A stretch of 64,000 nucleotides of DNA from Ptychodera flava (Eukaryota > Hemichordata > Enteropneusta > Ptychoderidae), in NCBI RefSeq assembly GCF_041260155.1, contig NC_091944.1:27904332-27968331 (forward strand), given 5' to 3'. A program made the translations under genes and the position numbers. Position 1 is the first letter of the stretch. Each line of letters begins with the position of its first letter. Below the pieces are notes generated by a model that did not search any database, was not told the DNA's origin, and saw only the letters and a program-made list of their open reading frames with translations. This document shows, one piece after another, positions 33,933-45,875 of the stretch.

Positions 33933-35582
33933 AATGATGATGGTGGTGGTGGTGGTGGTAATAATAATAATAACTTTCATTTTTTTATTGAAATTAATAA
34001 CTAGGAGCCTGGATTCCCTGTGGTGCGAATTGAACTAGATTATACTGAAACATAACTGTTGTACTGAGTGACGACAAAGGATTCGGGTCACAATACTCTC
34101 AGTACCAAATGCACGCTTTCGGCGACAATAACATTTGAAGGTTGACAAATTGCTTTTCTATAGGAATCAGGCAAACATAGCATCGTTATGACCCGCGTTT
34201 GCATCCGGGTAGGTGCTGTGACAGCAACCGGATAATACAGTCAACTGCAAAACTGACACAAGACAATTATTCTCGGTAACATCGTGCACAGCCTCGCCTT
34301 CAGGCGTTTAAATTAACTGCTTTGGATTTCCTCAATCGATGAAATTCTGAGATATTATAGAGACCTTGTTTTGGATTCTTTTTCTTTTAATATAGTTTCA
34401 GGATCACGAACAGTACAAGTACTGTTTGTGTGACTATGAAAGTTACACAAAATGAAGACATAATCACCCTTTCATTTTTGAATAGCCAGCTGCAGGTAAC
34501 TACTTCAAATTCAATGCGATAAATGAAGTCTGACGACACACAGTAAGTGAGGCTACCCACAATTCTCCATGATCTGTACACACGGAGATCACTCACTGAA
34601 CTGAAGCAAATTTCTTCTGTACACAGAACAACTCGGTCCATATTTCAAAATTCTGGCAACATTGTTCTGATAATCATAATTTTTTGATTACTCACTGTGA
34701 ATAATGAGAAGATCAACCCCTTTTTCGCGGAGGAGATAGTAATTTTGTAATTTTGTCGACATAGATTTTTGACAGCCATACACAATATTTTCAAGGAAAC
34801 TAAGGGAATAAGTTGCATCTGTGTTGGCAAAAGAAAGGATATTGATTTTTTTTTAATGTTCGTAACAAAGGAAATTTGCATGTCTGACAGGTGGTATGAT
34901 GAGACCATCTTAGTTGCTGATATCTTTACCTTGACAAGTGTACAATTTTTAGCACCTCCAAACATCGACTTCTCATTCAATTTACTCTTGAATTTTAAAC
35001 ATAATCAATAATTTTGGAACATAGTTTTAACAAATAATCCTGAACTTAAATTGTAACTTAAAAATTATAAGAAACTGATAAAATGAAAAAGCCTATAGCA
35101 AAAAATGTCTGAGTGAACAAATCAAGGGGAATTGTGGGTAGGCTCACTCACTGTGGCGACAAACATTGGTTTTAATGATAGAGGTTAAAGACCTTTGACC
35201 GCAAGTCAATAATATACCACCGTGAACATTTTGATCCGCTGTCTGTTGAGATGGAAGAGGACAGTGCCGTGGTACTGTTATACCAATAGAATCATCGTTG
35301 TAATTTCATGATCTATATAACTTGGTTCTTTCCTGTGCCATATAGCCTGCAATAGGGACCATGGATCGGCGTCATATACACGAGCGAGTAAGGTTTCAGC
35401 CAGCAAAGCAGGGTCAGCGCAGTGCAGTACTGTGATGAGCGTATTATGGTTTGTTCTTACCTCTTTCCCGTTCCAACCACGTATGTATTAGTACCCTGTA
35501 ACGTGTAAGGCCCTGGATTACCCCCAAGGATCCGAATAACCCTTGGGGAAAGCTGTTCCACCTTCGGTAACACGGCAGTCAT
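20382..35582 (-). CDS. LACTB2: Endoribonuclease LACTB2 (metallo-beta-lactamase fold), complete, 7 exons
   Basis: LACTB2 is a single-strand-specific endoribonuclease, mitochondrial in mammals. Exons, 5' to 3': 35461-35582, 26880-27043, 24107-24236, 23459-23561, 22532-22756, 20977-21058, 20382-20425. All have GT/AG borders and compatible phases, giving 289 residues against 288 in human. The ATG at 35582 opens [35 protein letters not shown] is the family's N-terminal motif. The zinc site is [10 protein letters not shown] (H77, H79, D81, H82), then YTPGHTDDH (H146), GDCVLGEG (D165) and YPGHGP (H200). After it comes the winged-helix tail, ending KWRLK. Nothing looks broken, so it is likely functional. 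Intron 1 (8.4 kb) and intron 2 (2.6 kb) are swollen by transposons. Remaining intron sequence shows no other coding signal. Confidence 0.95.
24639..26517. mobile_element. Non-autonomous TIR transposon in LACTB2 intron 2
   Basis: The left end reads AGGGACGGACCATTAGATC then TTGGGAGGGGGGTGGTC (24640-24676). The right end (26470-26516) is its inverted counterpart, 'ggtcaaatggtccatccctt' preceded by 'gaccacccccctcccaa'. Both subterminal regions contain long A runs. No transposase frame is present. The interior holds tandem repeats (25866-26285) and a diverged short repeat around 25440-25640. Short frames inside are low-complexity artefacts. Confidence 0.75.
25866..26285. repeat. Tandem repeat, ~104 bp unit, about 4 copies
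   Basis: 'actccccaagtgccaccaaa' followed by 'aacaccatttt', 'atctctatttt', 'caaaagctcc' and a C/G-rich 'ggggacacccc' block recurs near 25873, 25978, 26083 and 26186. It lies inside the TIR element at 24639-26517. Confidence 0.85.
27488..27531. repeat. (CTGT)n microsatellite
   Basis: Tetranucleotide repeat in LACTB2 intron 1. Confidence 0.9.
27955..33488. mobile_element. 5.5 kb foldback element made of two converging arrays of a ~400 bp unit
   Basis: The ends are perfect inverted repeats starting CCGTGGGCTAGAGGGGGTC, and the homology continues inward. From the left, about five plus-orientation units begin near 28035, 28430, 28830, 29229 and 29630, with a diverged sixth near 30040. From about 30130 onward the same unit appears in reverse near 30203, 30597, 30978, 31388, 31790, 32190, 32588, 32988 and 33388. 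Unit landmarks are 'gacttttaacagaaa', 'ttttgaagggtaccgcaaaa' and 'taccccataccccaaa'. There is no protein-coding frame. It lies in LACTB2 intron 1. TSDs were not identified. Confidence 0.9.
33741..34021. mobile_element. hAT-like MITE with 8-bp target-site duplication
   Basis: GGTGCGAA occurs immediately outside both ends (33733-33740 and 34022-34029), an exact 8 bp duplication as hAT transposases make. The ends are inverted: CAAGGGAATGCAGGCTCC on the left, and the complement of ACAGGGAATCCAGGCTCC on the right. The centre is filled by (GAT)n and (GGT)n/(AAT)n microsatellites (33888-33972). It lies in LACTB2 intron 1. Confidence 0.85.
34539..35156. mobile_element. MITE with 27 bp terminal inverted repeats
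   Basis: The left end is CACAGTAAGTGAGGCTACCC then ACAATTC. The right end is its inverted complement with two mismatches. About 560 bp lie between, without coding potential. The short overlapping frames on both strands are unsupported. The TSD is unclear; 'CGACA' lies outside both ends. It is in LACTB2 intron 1. Confidence 0.6.
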
Positions 35583-36711
35583 GGCTAATAACAGCGGCGA
35601 CTGCTCGATCTAACGAGGTCAGGGTCACGCCGTTTCCCGTACAGAACAGCTGACAGCTTTAGGAAGAATCCATTGGGTAGGAGGGGGGTATTACTTCTTT
35701 GGAGTGTTAATTCGCTTTGTCAGTTATTTCCTGTATTTCACATCGGTTATCGTTGGATATTTCTAGGATCTTATGTTGGGAGCAAATGAATCACTTTCGC
35801 GTGACCTTTGAAAGAAATTCTGATATTATCACCGACTGTTATGACGCCGGCAAAAACAACGATTGTATAGACTTTATCGTGCGCCTTCAACGGCGAATAA
35901 AGCAAACAGATGGTGACGGAGCTGCGGTGCGAGTCGAGCTGTGAAACGCAAAAAAAAAAGGAAATCCTACTTCAGTGGATGTGTACATTGACAATATTCG
36001 AATAGTTGCATCTCATTGATCTCTATTATTAATTTCGTCATTAAAGTTAAAGAGAACAAACGTGTAATTGAGTTTAATTATCGATTTGAAATTATATGTC
36101 TAACATCTTTCATTAATTATTTATCAACAGACCCTGAGAATAAGTCAAACGCAGAATATTAAACATTAGCGAAAACAAAATAAGCCTATTTTACACTCCA
36201 TCTGGTGAAACAACATTTCATTGATTATTGCCTTTGAAGCAAAACCTTCCCCTTTTTTAAAGTTGTTTGGCCCAATTTATGGGTTACGGTGATGTTTTCA
36301 TCTGCGAGGGCTCATCTGGTGAAGAAAGAATTTTTCACTGTTTTAGACCAACCTGCTTTATTGAAGGTAGTAGGTTGTGTTACCACCACATCATACCTTG
36401 AAGGTTTCTATGAGTTGATTAGTTCTTGCCAGTTTCAATGTTTAGTGAAGAGTTTATGGGTGTCACTGAATAGGCTGAGACCAGCATATCTTTCTAGTGA
36501 ATGCACGCACGCTAGCATTAGCGAAGATAACAATATCTGGATCAACTTGCTTTGAAATTGAAATTTGTGACATACAAGGCAACTAATGGCAATCGCGCAT
36601 CTTTTGTGTGAACTTTTACTTGGAAAAAATTGTATTTCATATGCAGTAACTTCTCAGGTCACCTTTTTCAACGAAAATGTTACATGGCCATATGTGTATC
36701 AAGATGAACAG
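35583..36711. other. LACTB2 upstream region, no gene recognised
   Basis: This is the 5' flank of LACTB2 on the minus strand and would hold its promoter. No convincing core promoter element was picked out by eye. Two 75-88 residue plus-strand frames (35717 and 36289) show no family resemblance and no splice context. Confidence 0.5.
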
Positions 36712-39483
36712 TCCGTGGCACAATTCGGCCAACCAATAAACCAATTTGCATTTTCAAAAAGAAAATCGAAATGGAGCTAATTTTCAATTTTCAAATGGTT
36801 TTATCATCTTCATTATTATATTTTAGGCCTATTTTTAAATTTAAAATCTTTGGGCTGAGATTGAAATATAGGAAACAGGTGTATACTGCTGTGAGGATGG
36901 CACTTTACGGCCATTCAAATTTCCCTCTGACAGACTCTATTTCCAACAATGCACTATTTCCGTTTTTTTCAATTTCCAATATACCAATAACCAATTTTCC
37001 CCTTTCATTTAGGGCGTGGCTGCAGCATCTTTGGATACTATGGCGGAAATAATTGTATCGAGTTGGAATTAAGGTGTAACATTTGTCTCCGCGTGACCAA
37101 ATGTACTTAGGGCGGGCCCGGTAACGATAATTGCACAAAATTATCAGCCAATAATATTTTACTTTGTCATTTCGGCTTGGACTTTAAGTGTGACTGCTTC
37201 CGACTTAGAGATCGCATGATTGGATAGCGCATCCACATGTCCCCCCCCCCATCTGTAGCAAACTTGTCTACCAACACTCTGTTACCACGGTGACATTTCA
37301 TTGCGACTTTCTGGTGATGAAAACGATGTCCGTCACCCTTTCCCCTATATCACTGTGATTTACCACAAAGATGTGTTTGCAACCAAGTGCGAAATTTTAC
37401 CGTTCTTTCCATGCGCATAAGTTTGAAGTTTGAAATTAAATCACGGAAATCATGCCCGAATTATTATTCTCGTTATATGGTATAATGTACAATGATAACG
37501 ATGTATTTAGAGCGATAGAATTTGTTTTGTGAGGGGTGTACTCTTGAAAGGTCACTGAAAGTTGCAGTGGCACCGGTCCGATGCCGCCTCTCGGTATCAC
37601 TGAACGCAAGGCGACTAGGAATGGTGCAATTTAAAAACGGAGACCACCAAGTAGACCGATTACCGATCGTCCTAAATTCGATTTCATAAACTTAATTTCT
37701 ATTCATAATTTGAACGTATTTCACACTAAGCCAACATCACACTTTTTTCTTTCAAGCTGACAAGTAATTTGGTTGCTATTCTGTGCTAAATTGAAAAAAA
37801 AATCGCAATGGACTGCCAAGCTGCCAACCCTATCATTCATAGCATCACCTATAAACTCCGTTTGGCGCTATTGCACGTAGCAAAATTATTGTTTCCGTTG
37901 GCCAGGGCTCCCATAGAGAGCCAAGCCGATGTTGGCGCGATGCTGCTTTTTGTGCCACAAATTGCGCCGATTTAATCTTAGACAGTGGAGGGGGAGTCCC
38001 ACTCTACTGTCTATGTTAATCAGGGAACGAAGTGTAAGACGATACTGTCTCAAACATGATACTATCGCCTTCAAGGTCAAGATTTGGATAGGGTTGTGTA
38101 TGCGATTCATAAAGTTGGCCGGCATACGGTTTAAAAACTATGACAGGGTACCTAGATCATTGTACGGAGAACATCATTGCGTACAAAGATTGACAGGTGA
38201 TCATGAATAAATTAATCAAATAAAATTAAATGTGGATGCCGCACTCTGATTTGGCTGATGGCTGTTACAATTTTTACACCGTACAAGTTTGTGACATTGA
38301 TGGATAGCACGTAAAACAGTTTTTTTTCTTGTCTTCCAGTATGTGAGACGATGTTAGGGACTGGTCATAGTTTGTTCAGCCTCGCGCGCTCTGTACGTAC
38401 GTGTGTAGTACACACACTTTAGAGCTTGCAGAAGCCGTCTGAGATTGAGTTCTACATTCGCACTATAAATCGGAAGAAAAAATGTTGATATTGCACTAAA
38501 ACGGTCACTACTCAGACAATTTGTAGCTGTGGAAACGCAGCTATTGTTGGCGGGGTATCGTGTGCCGCTATGCGGAGTAATCAAAAGGCGGGGTTGACCT
38601 TTTGATGACCTGCATAGGCACGCACCCTACCCGCCAACAGATAGCTGCGTTTCCACAGCTAGACAATTTGATGTCCCAGTGAAGAATGTAAAATGTATAA
38701 TAATAATAAGGACATTGGCGCAGTGCATCACCCTCCGCTTCGCGTCGAGCGATACGCTGCGCCAATGTCCTCGTGCATCCTTTGCGGTATTTTTGTAATA
38801 ACCTCATATTAGTAAAGTTACGCGCCCGAAGGGCGCGCCGAGAAATGAAACTGAATGATGAAATTCATGGCTAGCACGATGCATTTGATGCATTTTAGGC
38901 AAGTATGAGCCCGTGTCGAAATTTAAAAACACACTGACCCCCTTATTGGGCATTTCAAAATAGGTGACCCCATCACCAAAGTGAAAAACAGGGTGACCCC
39001 CATGAATCCACGGGCCTCCAAGGCCGAAGAAACTGACCAGTCCCTCATTCCCGTTAATTTTTAAAAGTATCTTGTGCCAATTATCGTAACATTTGGTCTC
39101 ACTGAGATAAATGTTACACCTTCATTCCAATTCGATACAGTTATTTCCGCCATAGTATGAAAAGATATTGGGCCACGCCCCAAATGAAATGGGAAAATCG
39201 GACATTTGGTATATTGGAAATTGAAAAAAAAACGGAAATACGCATTGTGGGAAATAGAGTCTGTCAGAGGGAAATTTGAATGGCCGTAAAGTGCCATCCT
39301 CACAGCAGTATACACCTGTTTCCTATATTTCAATCTCAGCCCAAAGATTTTAAATTTAGAAATAGGCCTAAAAGTTAATAATCATGATGATAAAACCATT
39401 TGAAAATTGAAAATTAGCTCCATTTCGATTTTCTTTTTGAAAATGCAAATTGGTTTATTGGTTGGCCAAATTGTGCCACGGAT
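36712..39483. repeat. Pair of ~420 bp inverted arms 1.9 kb apart
   Basis: The arm at 36712-37135 is the reverse complement of the arm at 39068-39483. Both contain 'aggaaacaggtgtatactgc' and 'ccaaccaataaaccaatttg'. Open frames within both arms have matching peptides for this reason. The arms may be the ends of a foldback transposon or two opposed copies of one repeat. Apart from the hairpin cluster at 38513-38835, the interior has nothing recognisable. Confidence 0.8.
38513..38835. repeat. Cluster of nested hairpins
   Basis: Three stems lie close together. First, 'acaatttgtagctgtggaaa' onward (38516-38558) pairs with the segment at 38624-38672. Second, 'aggacattggcgcag' (38709-38723) pairs with 'ctgcgccaatgtcct' (38757-38771). 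Third is 'gcgcccgaagggcgc' (38822-38836). It may be a MITE core. No coding content. Confidence 0.65.
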
Positions 39484-40394
39484 TATGAACTCTCTTTTAT
39501 CAGAGAAAAAATCAAAAGCAAACGCAAACAGCATTAATTTGGAATAGGATTTTAAAGCACTTTTTATTTTGAAAGTTTGAGAAGAAAAAAAATTGATTCC
39601 ATGATTTTTAAGGAACAAAACTCATTTCACCTCCAATTCTCGTAAAGTGGGAACTGTTTTTGTTCTATTGTCTATTTGGAATAGATATATCGTTAAACAG
39701 GAAACCTTCATGGATATGACAAACAGTGAATAGCTACAGTCAATACATGCATGTGGTACAGGTTATTAGAAAGAAAAAAAATTGGCATGTGCCAGGTCGC
39801 AATTTAGTTCCACCTATCATGGTAGAGCAACCATGCTCCTATTGTAATAGCATTTCCATTTATAGCCCTATGCCTAAAATAAAATAAATGCATACATTTA
39901 TCCATTAGTAAATTATTAGCCAACTACAGTGCATCACTGAAAAATCATATTGGTGTATTCTACAGGTCTATCACAAGTAATGTGATTTTTATAAGATTAT
40001 GCAGTTAATCTTGCAGCAATCAGATAGAAGACACTTGAATCAATTCCGAATATATAGTAAACTGCAGAAAGAAACTTTTAATGCTCCATTTGAAATTTAA
40101 AACCTCCAACTCTCAGTGAATAAACAGAAAAGTACACTGTGAATGTAGGATATGGAAACAATAACTAGACAGTATTATATTAATAAGCCACGGAATTGTC
40201 CATGATATCTTCCCTTTTCCATTATATTTTCAGACAGAAGGTATTTTTGCGTCTCTTTTGAATTTCTTATTTTCTCTTATTTCTATTTCTTCTTGATACT
40301 GTTAAGAATTACATACAGGGCAAGCCGTAATCAACTTGTCGTTCGCGTCGTTGTATTTTAGTCAAGACTAAAATCATTCTCCTTTCCTCAATCG
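39484..40394. other. 3' flank of the modular gene, no gene recognised
   Basis: AT-rich spacer downstream (minus strand) of the stop at 40395. It should contain the 3' UTR, but no clear AATAAA was seen close to the stop. Confidence 0.5.
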
Positions 40395-43300
40395 TTACTG
40401 GTCGCTCGATTTACAGCATACTGCAACAGCCCATACGCCACGTGTGTTGTTACCCATCCTAGCTTTCCCGCCATTTATTGCTTTGCAAATTCCATCGCCT
40501 GCAGAATAAAAAACACAGAAGTAGAGATGTATGTCACTGTATCCGTGCATATCCACAGGCGCTCGGATCATTGCTTAGCCCACCCATGGTCTGCCGAGTA
40601 TCCCTCTGTTCTTCGGCAAGAGTGATACCCGGCCGCTTGAATTCGCTCGCTAAATGACCGCTTGGCCTTGTGATCGACTTCCATGGCTAGTACTCGGGGT
40701 AATTGTTAAGGAACTGACGAACATTAATCTGGTCGCAGAACACGAGGATATCCACACACCATGGGTGTGCTCCCCTTTGATTCCTTCATTTAACATGATA
40801 AATCGACCGTTAAAATTTCCATGTTCACGTTTCTTGAGTATAAATGTCATTTATATACTATGTTACTAATACCATAGAATTAGCAATCGGCCGAGCGCCT
40901 TTGCGCATATCTTGAGCGCCGATCTCCAGTGTTCACGGTGTGCTTTAGTGGCACTTCGCTTCCTAGAACATTAACTAAGGGCGAAGTCTTCCTGATGCAA
41001 CAAGAATGTCCAGTCATACACATTTATTATAAGCCTACTAACTCTTCAGCTTTCGATTCCACGTGTCCAGGTGCCAATTTAGAATTCGACTGTTCAAATT
41101 GCTTTGAATAAATCGATATGATCAAGGGTGTCTTTGGCGTGCTTGCTATAGCATCTCTCTACCTATCTCAATTTTGTTCTAAGCTGGCAATGACTTTCAG
41201 TGAAAAGTCTTACCAGTAACGTAGGCGCCATCAGTAATGCCCCAGTATGTGAAAACACTACATCCCGTCATCACCCAGCCCTCTTCACACTGGACATGCG
41301 CAACAGCACCGGATGTACCGTCGCTCCTGTCGGAGTAAATGTGTTGACACTGCAGACCTGGTGCACTGCAGCATGAAGCCTCAGACCACACACCTGAAAC
41401 ATTTCATAGAAAAAGATCACCTTATCATGGGCAAGGACGGAATTTATAGAGTAGTGTATATTAAAAGTATACAGTTACCTGTCATCTAAATATGTCCATA
41501 TGTGGTCAGAGGGGCGTTCCTTGGTATTCAAAATGTCCATGTGAGGGCGCTGTTTTAAAGAACGGCCACCTGCTTAAAATCTGTGATTGGTTAAATGTTC
41601 TCTTTCAATGGTAACTGTGGCAAAATTGGAACAGGTGACAGTATATCTTTAAAACAGTGCTGTTACGTTTCTCATATGACGGAAACATTACATTAACCAA
41701 CGGTTATAGAGTACCGTGCATTAACTGACCATTGCCGTATATGCCATTTTGCGCCACACACCCATTCTTTACGAAGTCCATTTGGGCATTGGTCAAAAAG
41801 TCATCAGATTCAGTCCATGGCCGGGCTCCGTCAAGCGACTGTCCGTAAGAATACGCCATACAACCTGTAAGAGTTCAATATATGGAATCAGCGAGTCTTA
41901 CCTGGACTTGGACTCTAATAGTAAGTAACAAGCAGATTTGGATGGACCAGCGAAGATCTTGGTTGTATACATATATGTTATTTGAAATTGCAAAAAATAT
42001 ATATTTCACCTCCTAGCAAATGCAGGAAAGTCTTCTAAGCTCTAAAAGGACGAGGCGAAATCAGAGATGGGGGGGGGTAGATTGATTGACTGATTAGTAT
42101 GTGAATTGGCGCGACAGTGTGAAACATCCAGGTTTTAGATATTTTTTTAAATTTTGGTTTACGTCAGAGTATGCTAAGTGAAAATAATTATTTGCTTTAC
42201 TGCGCTTGCTGCATATTAAAGTCCAAAACCTCTCTCTGTTTCTGGAGCACAGAAAATGTAACGAAGTTATGTTCTCAAATCTTCCATAGTGACGCAGCAA
42301 AATTTCTTATTATGCGCAAGAAATCGAAGGAACTTTGATCATGTCACACACATTCCAACTTCCTCAAAGTATGTCGCAGTGTAACCATACTTTAAAAATA
42401 ACAAGCTGGTTCCAAACATTATAGAAATAACGGGCGACGCGCTGACCATTAACGTTTGTGGGCAAGGGCGAGAGGAAAGCTAAAAATTAACGGGCGAGGC
42501 TTGCCGAGCCCGTTAATTTGGCTTTCCTCGAGCCCGCGCCCACAAATAAACGTTAATGGTCAGAGCGGAGTCTGTTATTTCCATTATATTATCAGCGAAC
42601 CCAAGAAAACCGTCAAAATTTCCGAAAATTTCAGGAGCGAACGACAACTGGGCCCCAGAAACTGAGCAATACGCGACGCACTGTCACGCGCGCTGTAAAA
42701 AAATTGGCAAATCCGGAAATGTTTTCAAAAAAAGCATCACAACTTGACCTACAAGTGCTCCATTTTATTTTGTGATTGATTATGATTTATGTTTTAGCTG
42801 TAAAGTTACGATACTTTGAGTTGTTAAACTTATTATTCATATTCACGGGCATGTAAACGAACCATTACTGTGTATTTGTGGTCAGTCACGTGGTTCAGCT
42901 CGACCAATCGAAATGCGACGGGCAGGGCATGGTAATATAATGAAGAATATTTGTTATTTGGCCATAAGCGACTCTTACCTAGAGTGCTGGCGGGCAAGTC
43001 GTTGACAGACGTATCACACATGGCTTCTGCTACGTCGTCTTCCTCGGAGCCGGACTTCCACAGAGATTCGGTGTAGAGACATTGAAGACCCGACCACTTA
43101 CAGCACCTTGCCACAGCATATACACCTAGAAGTAAATCAATCAATATTTGCTCATGTGCATGCTGAATCTCTCTTCCAGAGTCTCACAACCATTGCCATT
43201 AATAAGAGAGCAAGGAAATCCCTAAATCCATATCGATTTCCTTCGCAACATTTATCTGATGGCTTCATCAAGTTCTAAAAGTTTGCTCCTGTGGATGTCC

Positions 43301-44246
43301 TTAGGCAATTTAATGAAAGTAACTGAAGTTCTAAGCTCTATATTTTTAAGGGTACATTTTATGTACAGCTTAATGTTAGAATGTGGGTTCTCTTGGTCAG
43401 AGTTTATATGCGATTAAATCACTGACATTTTTGTCTTCTTTTGTTGTCATATCGCCGTCTTTTGTTTATAGGGTACCTCTATCGAAATTGCTCAAATTAC
43501 CGCGAAATAAGCTGACGATTGATGATTTGTAATCTTCCGGTCAAAAATGTTTCCAAAGAAAAGGATATGCACACCATTCATATCTTAATTATTAAATGAT
43601 TAATTAATTATTCATTCATTCATATTTCATTTGGTATAGGCCTACAGACTTCATAAAAAACAAAGACTCCCATTTTACAGGCATTAATTCTTTATAAAAT
43701 GAAGTGTATACTTGATGACATTGACCCATTATGTCATATAAGAGTCAGTGATTTCAGAGGTTTATATTTTTTTATTAATAAATGCCCTGAAAAGTATATA
43801 CTTTGAACTAAACCATCGACAGAGCTGTTCCTCGTATCGTAACATAGTAATTTCTGACTTAACAGATATCTGCTCACGGTTAGATATTTTTTAAAAACAG
43901 AGGGAAAAGTATCGAGAACAAAATATCGATAAAATGGCCAACGACGAGCAAAAAGGTCAGCTATAGTCGTCTACTTGAGCAAGCTGTCTTATGGAGGAAA
44001 ATGTGACTGACAGAATAGCTGCGGTCACCAATGACTTACCTAGTCCACCTTCTCCATTCTGAGCGACGCACGTTGGTTTGGATGTCACTTGTATGATTCT
44101 TTCTCCGTCCCTGGTACCATGCGATTCACTCCCGTCCGTTACACTGTTGCATGACGTCATCACTTCACCTTCTTCGCATTCGATCTCTACCTGCACGTCA
44201 TCACCAGGGCCGGATATTTCAGACCAGCGACTGATACAACTAGGGG
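40395..44246 (-). CDS. PCSK9 C-terminal-like cysteine-rich modules (five exons) and stop
   Basis: Exons are 44040-44246 ([37 protein letters not shown]), 42979-43125 ([15 protein letters not shown]), 41730-41864 ([22 protein letters not shown]), 41214-41393 ([24 protein letters not shown]) and 40395-40498 ([20 protein letters not shown], stop). The pattern CC-x(4)-GL-x-C, V-x-C-EEGW-x(2)-TGCS and AVA-x-CC is that of the PCSK9 Cys/His-rich C-terminal repeats. About three repeats are present, each split across exons. All junctions are phase 1. No protease domain accompanies them here. Confidence 0.75.
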
Positions 44247-45840
44247 CTATCCCGAATGATAACAAGTAAGTAATTTCACCTTATCAGTAGAATGGTCATT
44301 GTCACAAAGAATTTCACATGTCGAAATTTCGGTTTCGTTATTCGTCTATCGACTTTAATCACAATATGTTTTTTATAAGGCCTTTCTGCACGTTATCCAT
44401 TAAATTTGTCGACGCCGGAGCATGGAATAGTCAAGGTTATTTGTGCGACAAGTATACGAAGCAAAACGCAATGGTGCAACTTCACCAGAAACCATTCGTT
44501 GATGACTACACCACTGAAACACATAAACTTCATTTTTACTTTCAAATGCAAGCATGGCGTGGAAACTATTACTGGTGTAGAAATGATGTCTTGATCGTTC
44601 ATGTTCAGTAAGCTGAACTACAACTTCTGAGAGCGCACAAAACGGTAACTATTTAAACAAAGAGCAAATGATTCTTGGTGTACCGGATCAATGTCTGCAT
44701 TAGTCTGGCAGTGGTTTTCAAAATATCCTATGAATATATTTGTCACCGAGTTAAGCAAAATAACCTCCTGGGCAAAGCCTACCTTCTGTAATGGTTGTGA
44801 CCTCCAACTGAAAGACCCGATCTGTCGGACTGTTATCGCTTTCGAACTTTGCCCACAACGTGGGGCCAATATCCGTATCTGTGGTAATAGTCGGCAATTC
44901 ACTGCTTTTGCCTATGAAGATGACGCTTTCGCCATACACCTCGCCAGGGTGAAATTTGGTTCAGAACTGACCAAGGTTGAGTGTTCGTAGTATGTGCCGC
45001 CATGCTGTCCTTTAAAATCCTTGTATGTGACATTGAAGAAGTGAGAGTGACTTACCTCTTGACTTTGGCTTCAATGTAATGCTGAAGCCTTCACCTCTTT
45101 GGACTTGACTGGCAGAACTGACAAACTGAATCCACACTTTGTTTGATTCCGCAACCGTCGATGTCGTCATCGTGTTTGTGATAGTGAATAACTCGTTCTG
45201 TCTGAGTGTGTCGCCTGTTCCGATGTAGACATTGGCGCAGCACGTCTCCAGATCGACCTCGTTTACAGTAACCTACAAGAAATATTATTAGTGAGATTGT
45301 CCCGCTCTAAATGCATGAGATTGGTTTAAATATATCTTTGACTTTGTATGTATATCACAGATATTAGGCCATGGCTGGCTCACTTTCAAAAGCATTTCTA
45401 AGTTAAATCATAAAGAAGGCCCGGGTGTGAAATGAGCACATAGCATATGTGAATGCTGGTGTGTCATGATTTTAAGTAACATGATTAAGACTATTGCTGA
45501 AAATATACAAACCATATTTCAAATCTATCACACGCAAGCATGTCCGGCCAATAATGGCATGATTTACCAGTTAAACAAAACAGAAATTGCTGATAATTTA
45601 TGTCTCTTTCCTAGCTGGTTATTTCGTTGATTATGTCAATTACTTCCGTTTAGTTGGATGTGTAAATGTATCTCCATACACACGGGTAGACTTACAAGGA
45701 AATCTCCGCAGATAGACAATTTGGTAAGCAAACAGGTAAGTGAATGGATAGGTGGATGAAAGGACACATAGATACATATTACATACACAGTTACATAGAT
45801 ACATACATGGATACATAGATACACATAGATGCATGAATAC

Positions 45841-45875
<35 letters not shown>

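Noticed and set aside
36289..36555. 88-residue plus-strand frame
   Set aside because: No recognisable motif, splice context or repeat conservation; likely chance.
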